64,000 nt of DNA from Pogostemon cablin. Taxonomy: Eukaryota > Streptophyta > Magnoliopsida > Lamiales > Lamiaceae. The notes beneath the pieces are model-generated. The model had not been told where the DNA came from, searched no databases, and saw only the letters and a program-made list of their open reading frames with translations. The position numbers and the translations under genes are program-made. The stretch is from positions 12,296,501 to 12,360,500 of the forward strand of contig CM042972.1 in the NCBI GenBank assembly GCA_023678885.1. Reading direction: 5' to 3'. Shown one piece after another: positions 49,901 to 62,211 of this stretch (positions are counted from its first letter, which is position 1; every line of letters starts with the position of its first letter).

Positions 49901-50160
49901 TCAAAGTGTGCGGAAATAAATGCTCGTTTTTGTTACGCATATGATAGTGTATGATATGATCCAACTGTTCAATCAGCAGCATCTCCAAGACACCAACGCC
50001 TCTTCAAAGAGAAAAATGGCATGTGTTTTTTACTTTTTACCGTCTTTATTTACTTATTATTTCTTTATTATTAGTAATGGAAAGTTTATTGTGACATGGT
50101 GATATATTTTAAGTATATGATATAATGAAAACCTTTCTTGTCGTCTTCACAGCAATTTAA

Positions 50161-51575
50161 AGTGACATGTAATTTTCACTTATAATGATAAAAAAAATTA
50201 TATGAAAAAAAGGAAAATTTTTAAAATATAGAATTCACACTGATTGGATTTTTTTTTTTTAAAAAATTAACAATTAAAAAATTGAGAATTCTATTATTAA
50301 CACAATAATATTTAGAAAATTATATACATGCATTTATATATAATATAGGGGATAGTTTGGATAGGTGACACATCACCCAAATTTAAATTTTGAATTTTAA
50401 ATTATAAAATACAAGATGGATCATGGGTTTTGAATAGGTGATTAATGTCACTGATTTCAAATGGAATTTAGGAGTCCTACACCGTCACATTGACTCTGAT
50501 TTATGATAATTGCACGATTTTATTTACATCTATGGAGTATTAATGATATTTCTCTATTTTTGTATTTCACACATTTTTATAAGTTTTGCAATATTTTTAG
50601 GACTACATAAGAAGTGCACTTCAAAGTGACATATATTTCACTTATAATGATAAAATAATTATATAAAAAAGAAAATTTTAAAACTATAGAATTCACAACA
50701 ATTGGATCTTTTTTTTAAAAAAACTAACAATTAAAAATTTGAGAATTCTATTATTAACACAATAATATTTGAAAATTAATATACATGCATATATAATATC
50801 GAGGATAAAATGTGGTCTCTAGATTTTAAATAGTAAAGAATACCTATTTCAAACACATGTTTCATCTTATATTTTATTAGATTTGGATAGGTGACACATC
50901 ACCCAAATTTAGAATTTGAATTTTAAAACTATAAAATACAAGATGGAACATGGGTTTTGGATACTTGATTCCAAATGGAATTTTGGATCCTACACCATCG
51001 CGCTTCTTGCATACCCTCGGGGTTGACTCTGATTTATGATAATTACATGATTTTATTTACATTTATGGAGTATTAATGATATTTCTCTATTTTTGTATTT
51101 CACACATTTTTATAAGTTTTGCAATATTTTTAGAGCTACGTAAGAAAAGCACTTCAAAATGACATGTAATTTTCATTTATAAAAGAAAATTTTAAAAATA
51201 TTGAATTCATAATAATTGAATTTTTTTTTAAAAGAAAATTAAAAATTTGAGAATTCTATTATTAACACAATAATATTTGGAAATTTATATACATGCATAT
51301 ATATATAATATCAAGGATAAAATGAAGCCTCTAGATTTTAAATGGTAAAGAATACCTATTTTAAACTCATGTTCCATCTTATATTTCATTAGGTTTGAAT
51401 AGGTGACACATCGCCCAAATTTAAAATTTGAATTTTAAATCTATAAGATACAAGATGGAACATGTTTTTTAAATAGGTGATTCCAAATGGAATTTAGAGG
51501 TCTTACACCATCGCGCTTCTTGCCTACCCTATTTATGATAATTGCATAATTTTATTTACATGCATGGAGTATAAA
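50161..51575. repeat. Tandem triplication of about 465-530 bp
   Basis: Three copies begin near 50161, 50625 and 51158 with (A)GTGACATGTAATTTTCA-like sequence. They share GAGAATTCTATTATTAACAC, ATACATGCAT, AGGTGACACATC and AAATGGAATTT in order. The last copy is incomplete. No coding sequence. Confidence 0.85.
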
Positions 51576-51580
51576 TGATA

Positions 51581-51610
51581 CTAGATAATATCATGTGCTT
51601 TGCACGTTAC
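51581..51610 (-). mobile_element. Helitron-like 3' terminus
   Basis: On the minus strand a short hairpin (GTGC...GCAC core) is followed by ATATTATCTAG and then T, the pattern of Helitron 3' ends (hairpin, then CTRR, inserted before T). The other end was not found; the element would extend to the right. Confidence 0.5.
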
Positions 51611-51726
51611 TTGTATTTTGATATAAATTGCTTTTTTTATATGAAATGTCATATCTACACGTTACTTATGTTTTTGCTATAAATTGTTTTTATATATGAA
51701 ATATCATATCTACAAATTAAAATGTA

Positions 51727-51966
51727 CTCCCTCCAGCCACTTACAAGGTAACCATTTGCTGTTTGCACGTGGACAATTTTAAGGTCTTTATTTGTTTTTT
51801 GCACGTGAATTAAGGAGTATTATTATTATAGGTAAAGTGAGTAGTTGTATTAGAAAGAAGTGGTGGGTCATATTGTGTACTTTCTTTACTAAATAGAGGA
51901 AATTGATACATTTGAAGTGAACGACAGGAATAGTGAAATGGATACCTTGTAAGTGGCCGGAGATAG
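51727..51966. mobile_element. Stowaway-type MITE
   Basis: CTCCCTCCAGCCACTTACAA and ACCTTGTAAGTGGCCGGAGA ends, TA on both sides. Confidence 0.88.
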
Positions 51967-52224
51967 TATAGTATAATATTATTAGGTTTATTTGTTGTAG
52001 TTTTATTATGTTTAGCACGTGCATCACACGTCACATTCACCTCATACGTCATACTATATTTATGTATATATATTAATTTTCTTTTGTTTAAAATAACTTA
52101 TTTTTCAATATAATAATAAATATTTTTTAATAAATCATGTAGCAATGTCTTTTTTTTTTTTATTTAATTAGCTTTTTATGTTTTGATATTATTACTCTTT
52201 TAAATAAAAAAAACCTTTCAATCT

Positions 52225-52450
52225 TAAGTTTTGTGTGACACCATATCACGTGAGACAATTTTATACTTTTTAAATTAGTTATCACTTTACTATAAAATGT
52301 TATAACTTTTTATTTATACTATAAATTGTTCATAAAAGAGCATTATCACTTTTCATTAATTCAGTATTATTTTTTGTTATAAAAGTTGTCACTTTTCGCC
52401 TCGTCTCACGTAAGCCTTTACGTGAGATGATTTCACACAAGTCTTTGCCA
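52225..52450. mobile_element. MITE with CACGTGAGA-type ends
   Basis: Left AGTTTTGTGTGACACCATAT...CACGTGAGA and right CGTGAGATGATTTCACACAA are inverted repeats around a TATCACTTTT-rich interior. Related to sequence near 30,580-30,800. Confidence 0.6.
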
Positions 52451-52464
52451 TTGAAATTTTAGAG

Positions 52465-52575
52465 GCACTGTCTTGTTAGATAGGTTATTTATAAAACAGA
52501 TCGACCCATCACTAAAGTATGCTTGTTGTATAGATAAAGTAGGTTTATTTATAGTTAAAGTATGTCTTCTAAAAT
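52465..52575. mobile_element. Partial copy of the GGGTCGACCC MITE
   Basis: Shares GACCCATCACTAAAGTATGC and TTGTATAGATAAAGTA with the left arm of the element at 31877-32134. The right arm is missing. Confidence 0.6.
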
Positions 52576-52917
52576 ATGTTTGATTATACATTAAAGCTAC
52601 TGAGGAAAAAAAAGAAACTGAAAAAAATTATTAAGACTTCACAAGTTTTATCTTTTTTTAATATTAATGTATACAGTAATGGGGACTTTACTATTCGTTG
52701 TCCAATTGGTGTCTTTTCTTATTTTCTTATAATATTTTTACTCTAGTGTAAAAATGCTTGTGTTAATAAATTTGCCTATTTGATGATGTTGCAATATGGA
52801 AAAAATAATGTATTCTTAAACCACTAAGGCTGCAAGTCCATTCTACCAAAAAGGCAATTAAACGCATTCTTATCTAAGTTAACATGAGTATAGATTTTGA
52901 ATGACGTAAACCTAAAG

Positions 52918-53600
52918 TAGAATGTGGAAACCATATTTTTTGGCTACTTCAGCAGCAAGTTTGCTCTGACCAATTGATACAAGTAGTTTCCTATTGCAAG
53001 CCTGACCGAGCATCTCATAACCTTCATCAAACCCATCACCTTCAAAAATTACCCTCCCAAGTATGAGACAAAATCCTTATCAACAATATGTACGAAGAAT
53101 ATAATGATATCAAAGACAACATTATAATTAAGTTCAGCTAATATCTTGATACCCAGTTTAAATTGATGGAAAGGGAAAATGGACCTAGCATGAATGAGAG
53201 ATAGAAGTGAAAGTATAAAGCACATCGAATAATACCAGGGAATATATACATGCTACAAAAGCATAGGTCACAAAAACAAAGAAGATCTTGTAGTTCGCTT
53301 GCCCCACAAAATTGTTCATCCAAACACAGTGGTGATACTTGCATCATGAGACAGGTGTTTAACAACATTATCCAGACATTAAAGAATATGTGCATACCAT
53401 ATATGTAGTAGACATACCATTCGTAACACACATTGATTACATATGTGGCACTGATTGGCTCGGGGAGGCTTATAGTGAGAACACTTTTGGGAGTACCTCA
53501 AATCTCCACCCTGCAGAAGAACTCCCAAGAATTTCAGGATCACTTATTTCAGCACTTTGTCTTTCAACATCACTCATGAAACTATATAATGATATAGTAG
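52918..53600 (-). pseudogene. Unidentified coding-like fragments
   Basis: Two minus-strand stretches look like exons. One near 53,490-53,590 reads AEISDPEILGSSSAGWRFE followed by a GT donor-like site. The other near 52,915-53,062 reads FEGDGFDEGYEMLGQAC and SIGQSKLAAEVAKKYGF. I do not recognise the family and see no intact gene; they may be remains of a host gene or a captured fragment. Confidence 0.35.
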
Positions 53601-53662
53601 AGTCATGAAAGATTGGCCTTAAAGATTTTATATTTAAGTTTTCATGGTTTTAACAGCTCCCA

Positions 53663-53934
53663 TGCATCTAGATATGCATGTTGTATACGTATAAACTTGA
53701 TTGCAAAGATCAATTTACACAAAAAAAAACTTTATATTACATGCATCTAGATATGCATGCTGTATACGTATAAAACTTGATTGCAAAGAGCAATTTACAC
53801 ACAAAACTTTATATTACATGTATTAACATGCAGAAAAGAGTATCACACCTAACGTTGATATGATTTACACACAAAACTTTATATTACATGTATTAACATG
53901 CAGAAAAGAGTATCCCACCTAAGGTTGATATGAT
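53663..53934. repeat. Two adjacent tandem duplications of about 70-80 bp
   Basis: ACATGCATCTAGATATGCATG with GTATACGTATAAA occurs in two successive units (to about 53,800). CACAAAACTTTATATTACAT with CATGCAGAAAAGAGTATC then occurs in two more (53,795-53,934). The second duplication differs by only a few bases. Confidence 0.85.
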
Positions 53935-54150
53935 CAAGGAGATATCCATGAGAATTAATAAATTGTGGCACAAAAATACAATACGTGAGAAATGGCTCGA
54001 GTATAATAGCTTTTGTTTTCGAAGACATAATCAGCAAGTAAAAATGCTGATATTATTACCATTACGACACAAATTTTAGCAACAACAAAATTTAACGCGC
54101 AAACAAAGCAGAATGAATAAATTTTCGGAAATGGGAACCCTAAAACTAAA

Positions 54151-54291
54151 AACTTCACAACGCTTGTTAGTATTTACGGACAATCAGGGAGATTTAACGA
54201 TGCAATTGAGTGCTTAGAGGCAATGAAATCAGATGGATTGAAACCTTCTTCTACAATGTATAATGCTTTGATCAATGCCTATGCACAGAGG
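54151..54291 (+). pseudogene. CRP1-like PPR exon fragment
   Basis: Encodes FTTLVSIYGQSGRFNDAIEC then LEAMKSDGLKPSSTMYNAL and INAYAQR, one and a half PPR repeats. From recall this closely matches CRP1 of plants (At5g42310 type), a chloroplast RNA-binding PPR protein. It ends at GAGGGTACC, which could be a splice donor. No other exons are seen, so it is a fragment, not a gene. Confidence 0.65.
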
Positions 54292-55231
54292 GTACCTTTC
54301 AAACTTTGAAACAGTATTACTGTCGAACAGCATTTGTTACTACTCCTATAATGAATAGCAACTTATAACTTATAAGATTTCATCGAACAATATTTACCAC
54401 AACTAAAAGACCCTACAATAAACAACATGAATAATATTGAAAAATAGTTAAGGTATAGTGACAACAAATTAGAGGAAATAATTGTATCTTAGTCAATCAA
54501 TACCCATAACTCATTAAATTTGTGTAACTTCAATACCGAAGAAGCAAATGCTAGAGCCCCTTGCCTTAAAATTCAACACCAATTAACTATTTCATTCATT
54601 AAAAGAAAATCAAATCGGGCCTTTGATAGTTACAGGCAAGGCAAATGGTCCTTGATGTAGAGAGGTTCGGATTCCAACTCCTCCACTGCAGCCTCCTTTC
54701 TCCTAATAAATTTGAGCTTATGCATCAAAATCTCCATAAATTTAATGTAATCAATGAAAGAGTTTGCAAGACTAAGATCAGCTTGAAGTAATGGATTGAT
54801 TTATTAATCTCAATTTTAATTTATTCAGTAATCCCAAATGCAGCATGATGCTTGAAAATGTCTATATCTAAAACCAAGTTAAGTTACAAATTTCAACAAA
54901 TTTAAAACTTCTTCATTAAAGAAAAGGAACTCGAACAAACCTAATTATCAACCGGATTCACCGACGAAACCATGGGCCCATTCCCATGCCAAACCCCATT
55001 AACAAAAAACACCCCAAATTCTGCGGCCCAAAGCTTGATCTCCTAAAGGAACGGAAAACTCATATTCGCCAATAGGAAAAGCTCGATTGGAATCACGGAA
55101 GAAGGAGAGTGTGTGTGTGTGTGGAGGTGTTGGGGAGAAAGAAGTCGTTGTATATCTATTTAACTGATGGAAGTTCAATTGCATCTCTTTTTTAATATCA
55201 AGAGTTTTGTGACCAGGTGGTGAGCATATGG
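54292..55231. other. No gene recognised
   Basis: AT-rich intergenic sequence. Contains a short GT dinucleotide run near 55,110-55,125 and otherwise nothing I can assign. Confidence 0.45.
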
Positions 55232-55239
55232 GAGCTGGA

Positions 55240-58200
55240 TAGACATGCACCCTGGTTCGGAACCGCCGATTCCGGTTCCAACGGAGGGGGAACCGGAACC
55301 GAACCGGGGGCTAGGGGTTTCGGTTCGTGAACCGGCGGTTCCGGTTCCGGTTCCGGTTCGGAACCGCCGATTTTTCGGTTTTTTTTTGTATTTTTTTGTT
55401 TCTTTATGTTATATTTATACATCATATATGTGTTATCAGTTATTATGTGTAATTTATTTATTAAATAAGTGAAACATGTGTAATTGAAAATTGAAATATT
55501 GAATTTGAATTAATGTAATAATAATATCATTAAAATGAAAACACGATGTATGCACTATGCAATATTCAATCATGCAAGTAAAAATTTCAAAGTTGATAAT
55601 AAATTCATAATAATCATACAATATTAATTAATGTGATCACATAAAAAATTTAATTATTAAAGTCTAAACCATTACAATTTATAAATGTAGAAGTGTAGAG
55701 AACACTACAAGTCTACTTCCATGTCAACTACTCTATTGTTACACTTAAAAAATTTAAAAAATACAAATTTTATAAGATAAAATACAACAACATAATAGAG
55801 GGGGGAAAAAGGACTTGAGCTTAAATTTAGGGTTAAACTTGAAAATTCAAGTTCAACTTAAATTTAAGTTGTCTACGTATCCTCGAAAGGAATCAAAGCC
55901 CACGTAGTTCTTTTAACTTACCTCAACTTACCTCTTTGGCTCGGTGGAGGTGAATGGTGATGGCATTATTTGTTTACTCTACCAATCTAACTCGCTTCCA
56001 TATTCCGTAATTTCATCATCCGATCGATCTTCTTCAATTTGATTTTGAATCCGTCTTTCCGCCTTTGACCAATCATCAAACAAACACAAATTTTCTAAAT
56101 TTGTCACACTTAAATTGGATCGTGTCAGATCCAAAGTGAGATTACCAAGACTAAATGCTTGTTCGACGGCAACCGTAGAGGCGGGAGATGCAAAAACCTC
56201 TTTTACAATCAATGATAAAATAGGGAATGACTTTGTTCTCCTTGACCACCACTTCAAAATATCAAAACTAGTTCCACTTGTTTCAAACTCAAAAGTGTTA
56301 GTAAAATAAGAATCAAGTTCTGAAAATGATTAGATATAAACCGTGCACGTTTTTTAGATCTAGCATCATAAAAACTATAAAATTTTTGAAGAGCATCATG
56401 TTTCCTAGAATTATCAACACTATCACTACTATCATCACTACTAGATTGATCATCATTCGTACCATTTTGTTCTTTATACTCCTTAAAAAGATCCTTTAGT
56501 AGATTATAAGTACTTCCAACTATGTCTTTAGGATTAGGAGCTTGTTGTCTAATAGGAGAATCACAATTAGCATACAATGAATCATAGTACAGCGTTAACA
56601 ATTCTTCTAAACCATCCGTTCTAATACGTGGGTCCAATAATTTAGCAACTAAACACAAGTCCGGGATTTGAAAAAAAATATTTTAACCACTTAGATTTCT
56701 TGGAAAGAATAGCATTTGACAACAACGGGTGTGCTTCATTAGCACCAAAAACCATAGCAATTTTAACACAATTATCAACAACTAAATTTGAAGTAGGATA
56801 ATAAACACCGGATAGTTCTTCCGTAACATCATTAAAAATTTGCAAAACATCACATAGAGTATAACATGTGTCCCATTGATTAACAAACAAGATTTGACCA
56901 CCCGCATCTTGTAAGTAAAAAGCACAAATATGATCTTTATAATCAAAAGAGTCGTGCAACATTTTATACGTCGAATTCCAACGAGTTAAAACATCTAAAA
57001 GAAAATTTTTTGGGTGAATTGACAATATCTTTTCCACCTTTTAGTAACGGAATAGTTTCTCATTATATATCATATAACACTTTTAATAGGTTGAATGTGT
57101 GTTTTCAAAGCACTTATACCATCTTGAACATATAAATTCAATATATGACAAATACATCTAACATGAAAAAATCTACCACCAATTGAGGATTTGCAAATAT
57201 CAATAAGACTTTCTAAACTAGTCGTATTAGCACTAGCATTATCAAATGAGATTGTAAAAATCTTTGTAACTAGACCATATTCTTGCAAAATAGTACTAAT
57301 TTTGTGAGCAATATTAACGGCGGTATGAGGAACATCAAATGATCTATAAGCAATTAATCTTTTTTGCAAATTCCATGAACTATCAATCCAATGACAAGTA
57401 ATACCCATATAATCCGCTTTTTGCCAAAAATTGCTCCAAATATCCGAACATATAGACACTTTATGAGGTAATTGTTGCAAAATTTGTTTTAAAATCAAAC
57501 CATACTCTTTAACAACTTTAGCAACACCAAGTTTACATTTATTACAATGCAAAGGTGGGGCTTAAGGGTTTAAAGTGAGACTCACCCAATCTTGAAAAAA
57601 AAATATTATCGGCAAAGTTAAATGACAATGTTTGGTGCACATAAGTTTAAGGTATAATCTCAAATAATTAGATTCATCAAATTTAAAAAGAGTGTTACCC
57701 TACGCCGATGAACCTTCTCCTCCGAAAGAGGCCGTGAACCCTCGTCCTATTTGTGTTTGACCGGTTGAGATGTCAATCTTGTCCGGATGCTTCGAGTTGA
57801 TGTGCTTGATGAACGTTCCATATCCTCCGCCATGCTTGAATTTATACTTTGTGCCACAATAGTTGCAAATAACTTTGAATTAATTCGAATTCTCAATCGC
57901 ATCCTTCTTGAATAAATGGAAAATATATCGGAACGTAACACTTGTGGAGAACTTCGAGTCGATCCTCCGCCTCAGCTAGAGCCTCCGGCTCCGTCTCTGG
58001 TACCCGTACCACCCGAGGTTGGTTGACTTCTACTCGCCCTTTGTTGTGATTGACCTTGAGTATTATCATTGTCGTCGTCGAAGGGGAAATCATCTCCAAG
58101 CATCTCCCTAACATTCAAGTTGAACAAATGAGGGGAGATTTCTTCATCCGAAGGAATATTTTCAAGTTCAATATCTTCTAGAGTTGGTGGAAGTTGGCGT

Positions 58201-59181
58201 GGAGGTGGTGGAGGACAATTTAAGTTGTTGGGTATGGATTTTCCTCTAGAAGAAGAAGGTGAGGCACCGGATGAAGAAGAACCTCTTCTAGGCATTTTTT
58301 TTAGATTGAAAAAAAGATGAATATATAGGATTTATGAACTAAAACTAAGAGACTAGAAGTAGAAGTATACTAATTAGTAGTGTATGTGTTGGAAAGAATA
58401 AAAAATGATAATGAGAGAATTGAAATGAAAGAGATAATAAGAGAATTGAAATAAAAGACTACAACTTTTTTTTTAGTTTGATATATATGAACTAAAAAAA
58501 GAAACTTGAGACTTGAGAGTTGAGATGAGATGAGATTGAGAACTTGAGTAGTTGAGTAGAAATGTAGAATCAATCCAGAATGTGGAATAGAAGAAGAAGT
58601 AGTGTAGAGAAGAGAGTGTAGTAGTAGTAGAAGTAGTAGATTGAATGTGAATGTTGTGTGCCCAAATTGATCACACTTGGGGGGTATTTATAGAGGATTG
58701 GAAGTGATCTCATCCAATCATTTCAAATTTTAAACACAAAAAAATCTCAACCTCAACCCTTGAATTTAAAAAAAAAAAATCGGTCGGAAATGACGGTTCC
58801 GCCGTCCATCTCAACCGTTGATCTTCAACGGTCACACGATCTCGGCCGCACGTTTGAATTTTCAAAATTCAAAAATTTCCGCCCGGCCCGGCCCGCCTGA
58901 ACCTCCGGTTCACCGCCCCAACGGTCACTTTTTTGGGCCGTCGGATCTCCAACGGACAGTCGATCTTGGCCGTTCAAAAAAAAAATAGAGGAACCGCCGG
59001 TTTCAACCGTGAACCGGCGATTTGAACCGGCGGTTCCAGTTAGTGCGCGGCTGGAACTGAAACCGAACCGTGTTCTACCGGTTTCGGTTTTATTTTTCCC
59101 GATTCCGGAACCGCCGGTTCCGATTAAAACCGGCGGTTCTCCGGTTGGAACCGGCGGTTCCGGTTAATCGGTGCATGTTTA
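55240..59181 (-). mobile_element. hAT element with intact ends
   Basis: Terminal inverted repeats TAGACATGCACC (left) and, inverted from the right, TAAACATGCACC. Flanked by a perfect 8-bp duplication GAGCTGGA at 55232-55239 and 59182-59189. Subterminal regions on both sides are packed with GGTTCCGG and AACCGGCGG words in both orientations, as in plant hAT elements with clustered transposase-binding motifs. About 3.9 kb, the size of an autonomous hAT, with a transposase on the minus strand that is broken. Confidence 0.88.
55979..58295 (-). pseudogene. hAT transposase, BED and dimerisation domains, broken
   Basis: The start at 58295 gives a Ser/Pro-rich N-terminus (PRRGSSSSGASPSSSRGK) and an acidic stretch. 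A BED-type zinc finger lies near 57,780-57,870 with ICNYCGTKYKF and HINSKHPDK. The catalytic region is at 57070-57552 (ICSDIWSNF, SFDNASANTTSLESL, FFHVRCICHILNLYVQDG) and 56642-57037 (LLDVLTRWNSTYKMLHDSF). The C-terminal dimerisation domain is at 55979-56257 (VFASPASTVAVEQAFSLG, LTRSNLSV). Frames change at least four or five times between these pieces. All main domains are present, so this is a recently decayed Ac-like hAT transposase. It binds the element ends and moves them by cut and paste when intact. Confidence 0.88.
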
Positions 59182-59338
59182 GAGCTGGAGAGTTCACACA
59201 ATAAATAAATTAATAGATATAAATTAAATTTATAATAAATTATTAAAATAAGTAATAAGGTTATAAAAGTAAATAGAGGAATAGTTAAAGGATAAAATGG
59301 GAAAAAAAGTTTTTCAAACTCATCACACTTTTAACATA

Positions 59339-59370
59339 CTAGATTTTTTGGACGTGCGATGCACGTCTCA
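59339..59370 (-). mobile_element. Helitron-like 3' terminus
   Basis: The minus strand reads GACGTGC ATC GCACGTC (a perfect 7-bp stem with a 3-base loop), then CAAAAAATCTAG and T. This is the hallmark of a Helitron 3' end. The body would run to the right; the TC start was not located. Confidence 0.6.
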
Positions 59371-60138
59371 GTCACGTTTTATTTCTTTATTATCTCTAAA
59401 ATTGTTTTTTTTATTTATTTTAATCTTTTAATTTATGCTTTTAATTAGTATGCGTTTTCTTGGTAAAATGTATGCACATAATTTTTGTTGTCATTATATT
59501 AGAACTTTTTTGTACACAACGTTTTTTATCTTGCAATGATCATCCGATCCTCACAAAACTTACTCTATCAATAATATCATAATTGAGTTAATTATGGAAT
59601 GTTCTTCAATTATCTTTAATGGGAGCGTGAGTTTGGGTTTTTTTATTTTGGTATTTAATTTCCATGAATTGTGTATCAATTATTTATTTTGAAAATTTAT
59701 TATTGCCTATGTTTTATAAAACGTAATAATAAAAGGAATTCAACTTAAAAAGGATCTGGCAAAACTTATTGACCCCAACTTTTTCTCATCGTCACCCATC
59801 GGCCAAACTTGTGATCTAGGGTTCGTATAGGGGAAACTTTCAACTTCAGTCGAATTAGAGTATCAAGTATCCAAATTACGACCCTGTATGGGTTTGTCCT
59901 CTCTTCGATCTTGTTGTTTCAGCGATTAATCCCTTCCCTTCTTCATATATAGAACCCGCATTAGTCCAGGTAAGTGTCTTCATTGCAATCGGCGGAGGCC
60001 GGCCGTTTCGTATTTGCCGAAGATGACGTTCCTGGCGCCGCCGCTCGATAGATGAGGTGAATCGGTTGCTGATTGCTCTTCTTCCATGGATGCGCGGCGT
60101 GAGCTCCAATCAGCTTCGGAATTCGGTAGGTTCTAGAT
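59371..60138. other. Possible transcript leader, no gene assigned
   Basis: 59,750-60,130 is less AT-rich and contains CCAGGTAAGTG at 59966-59976, a good splice donor on the plus strand. Short open frames start at ATG near 60023 and 60088 and end quickly. It could be a 5' exon of a gene or a captured fragment. Confidence 0.35.
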
Positions 60139-60702
60139 TTGAGGCTTTTGTTACAGAGATGTGAATTCATAGTTTGTGATGAGATGTCAATTGTTGACAA
60201 CAGTACTGCTGTCACCGCCATAGTTCCTTCAGCACGTTGGTTGGGCCTTCACAAAAGGTCGTTTCCAGATGGCGACGATGTTGTAATGCTCCATTGCGCT
60301 TTCCAGGCTGTGAAGATGTCCATCGAGGCATATGTTACTCTAGCATGGGGCTTTTTCATTATGGTTCACTTGCCCTTCCCTATGAGTTCAATGAAGAAAT
60401 CATATATAGCGGAGTTTCGCTTAAGCTTAGCTAGAGGTAGGGCCAATGGTAAGAAAGTATGTTTGGCGCATCACGTGTTTTTCGATATGTGTCGCAGGAA
60501 ATTCTTAGAATGGTTGATTCTAAGTGGTCTACTCATAGGGTGGAGTAGGATTCTCGGGGTTGAGAATGGATTGTCTGTGAAGACGATGATTCTTAGAATG
60601 ATTGATTCTAAGGGATTCTCAAGGTTTAGAATGATTGTCGGTAAAGACAATGAGTCTTCTTTTATTTTGACAGTTTTAAATTCGACATTCAAGTCCCCAT
60701 AA
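60139..60702 (+). CDS. Unrecognised 187-codon open frame
   Basis: The longest plus-strand open frame outside the transposons. The first half is of mixed composition (IVPSARWLGLHKRSFPDGDD, then a hydrophobic stretch AWGFFIMVHLPFP). The second half overlaps a tandem duplication (see 60508-60680), so its protein is partly repeat. Another frame reads GCEDVHRGICYSSMGLFHYG over the same bases and looks about as protein-like, so this frame may not be the real one. No family is recognised. Confidence 0.25.
   Translation: MRLLLQRCEFIVCDEMSIVDNSTAVTAIVPSARWLGLHKRSFPDGDDVVMLHCAFQAVKMSIEAYVTLAWGFFIMVHLPFPMSSMKKSYIAEFRLSLARGRANGKKVCLAHHVFFDMCRRKFLEWLILSGLLIGWSRILGVENGLSVKTMILRMIDSKGFSRFRMIVGKDNESSFILTVLNSTFKSP
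60508..60680. repeat. Imperfect tandem duplication, ~87 bp
   Basis: AGAATGGTTGATTCTAAG and AGAATGATTGATTCTAAG start the two copies. GTGAAGACGATGATTCTTAG corresponds to GTAAAGACAATGAGTCTTCT. Confidence 0.75.
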
Positions 60703-62200
60703 TGCTTGGTGATCCATAATGTGCACGTATAGATAATGGTTAAATCGAGTGATGTGTAGGTATTATAACAATTAATGTTCAGAGCCTAAATTCGTAAAAC
60801 TTAAATTTTTCTTGGATGTCATGAACTTTTAAAGAAGTTAGAAGTGGAGTAATAATATTTTAACAGGAGCTTTAGCTAGCTTTGGAAGGCTTTCTCTTAT
60901 TTAGTTCTAACCATAGATACCATAATAGAAGATTAATATTTCATTTCTTATACTGAAAACGTTTTCCACATGCTATTTTTTTTATTGGAAAGCATTCTTT
61001 TAAATATACAAATGCAACTCAAATATAATTGTCTATGTTTTATTCTATAGTACAACTTTGTTATGTTTTATTCTATAGTACTACTTTGTTATGGTTAAAA
61101 ACTAATTTTTTTAGGCCTCATGCATATCATATTCCTTGATTACTTTTCATTTTAAATGATAATCAATTTCTTGTTTGATAAAAACGGGCAGCCTACTACC
61201 CCACTACATCTCCTCTTGCTAATGAGGTATAGGAAGAACTGTGTTTGGTGGCTTACTTGAACTAAATTTGGTATAGATGAAAAACAATGCTGTCTTGACT
61301 TGTATTTTTAATGATATTGCTGCAGGGAGATATAAAAAAGCTCTTGGGGCTTCCAAAACTGATCACACATCAAGGCTCCAATAAAAGCATTACATGTCTT
61401 TTATTTGGTGTGGGCTGAGTTGGTTGTACATGGAGCTGCAGTAGGAGAAACTCATGCTAATGTTATAAAGCAACGTGAGTATATGATAGCATTGTTGTGT
61501 GATACTTGGTTTTTTTTTTTAATGATGCATCTCTTTATTATTATTATTATTGTATTTTTTTTAACATCTCATCATCTGAGTGTTTGTAGGTAGACTTTGG
61601 TTTATGGATTCTTCTAAGATTATGAGAAAAATGTAAAATTTGTTCTGTTTAAAGTCAGAGTTTATCATTAAAATTGGGTTATGACTTTTTCTAAGTATCA
61701 GCATTAAAGCATTTCAAAATCATTTTGCTAGTTACTTCATCGTAAGATGTCTCTATAACATTCATTCACAATAATACTGAAATATAAAGCAATGTGGATA
61801 CAACCACAATGTCAACAATTTTTTTAAAGGTAAAGAGCTGCAATACTGCAGCTAGGGAATGCAAATGTAAAACTTAGGTTAATAGGAATGAAAGCATACA
61901 CCTCACAATAAAAGTAGATTTTTTAGCTTTCTGTTTCGGCTTCAATCCTCATAGCACTTCATTGTTTTGTTTTAAGTTTTTTTGATGAAGAACCTTCATC
62001 ATCTCTCTTCTTTTCAATCTTGATGACTTCATTGATTATCACTCTATTTCTATGTTCTAGGGAAAAGGAAGCGGGCTGCAAGCGACTTAAAAAATTAGGC
62101 AATTAAGGCATGACAAGGACCTGAGATACTGAAGATATACAAAGTTTTCAGCCACTACCTTCTCTTCCTTTTGGAGATGAGGGTAATTATGATCTTCACT
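60703..62200. other. No gene assigned; one possible exon
   Basis: Mostly AT-rich. Around 61,325-61,470 a less AT-rich stretch follows a CTGCAG acceptor-like site; one frame reads MVWAELVVHGAAVGETHANV. No family recognised. Confidence 0.3.
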
Positions 62201-62211
62201 TTTAAGCTTGG

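Noticed and set aside
53138..53431. 97-codon cysteine/phenylalanine-rich minus-strand frame
   Set aside because: Composition is that of random AT-rich DNA; no domain is seen.
54151..54291. A functional PPR gene
   Set aside because: Only about 45 codons, no upstream or downstream PPR repeats, and no start codon in context.
55198..55472. Proline/valine and glutamate/proline repeat proteins at the hAT left end
   Set aside because: They are translations of GGTTCCGG subterminal repeats, not genes.
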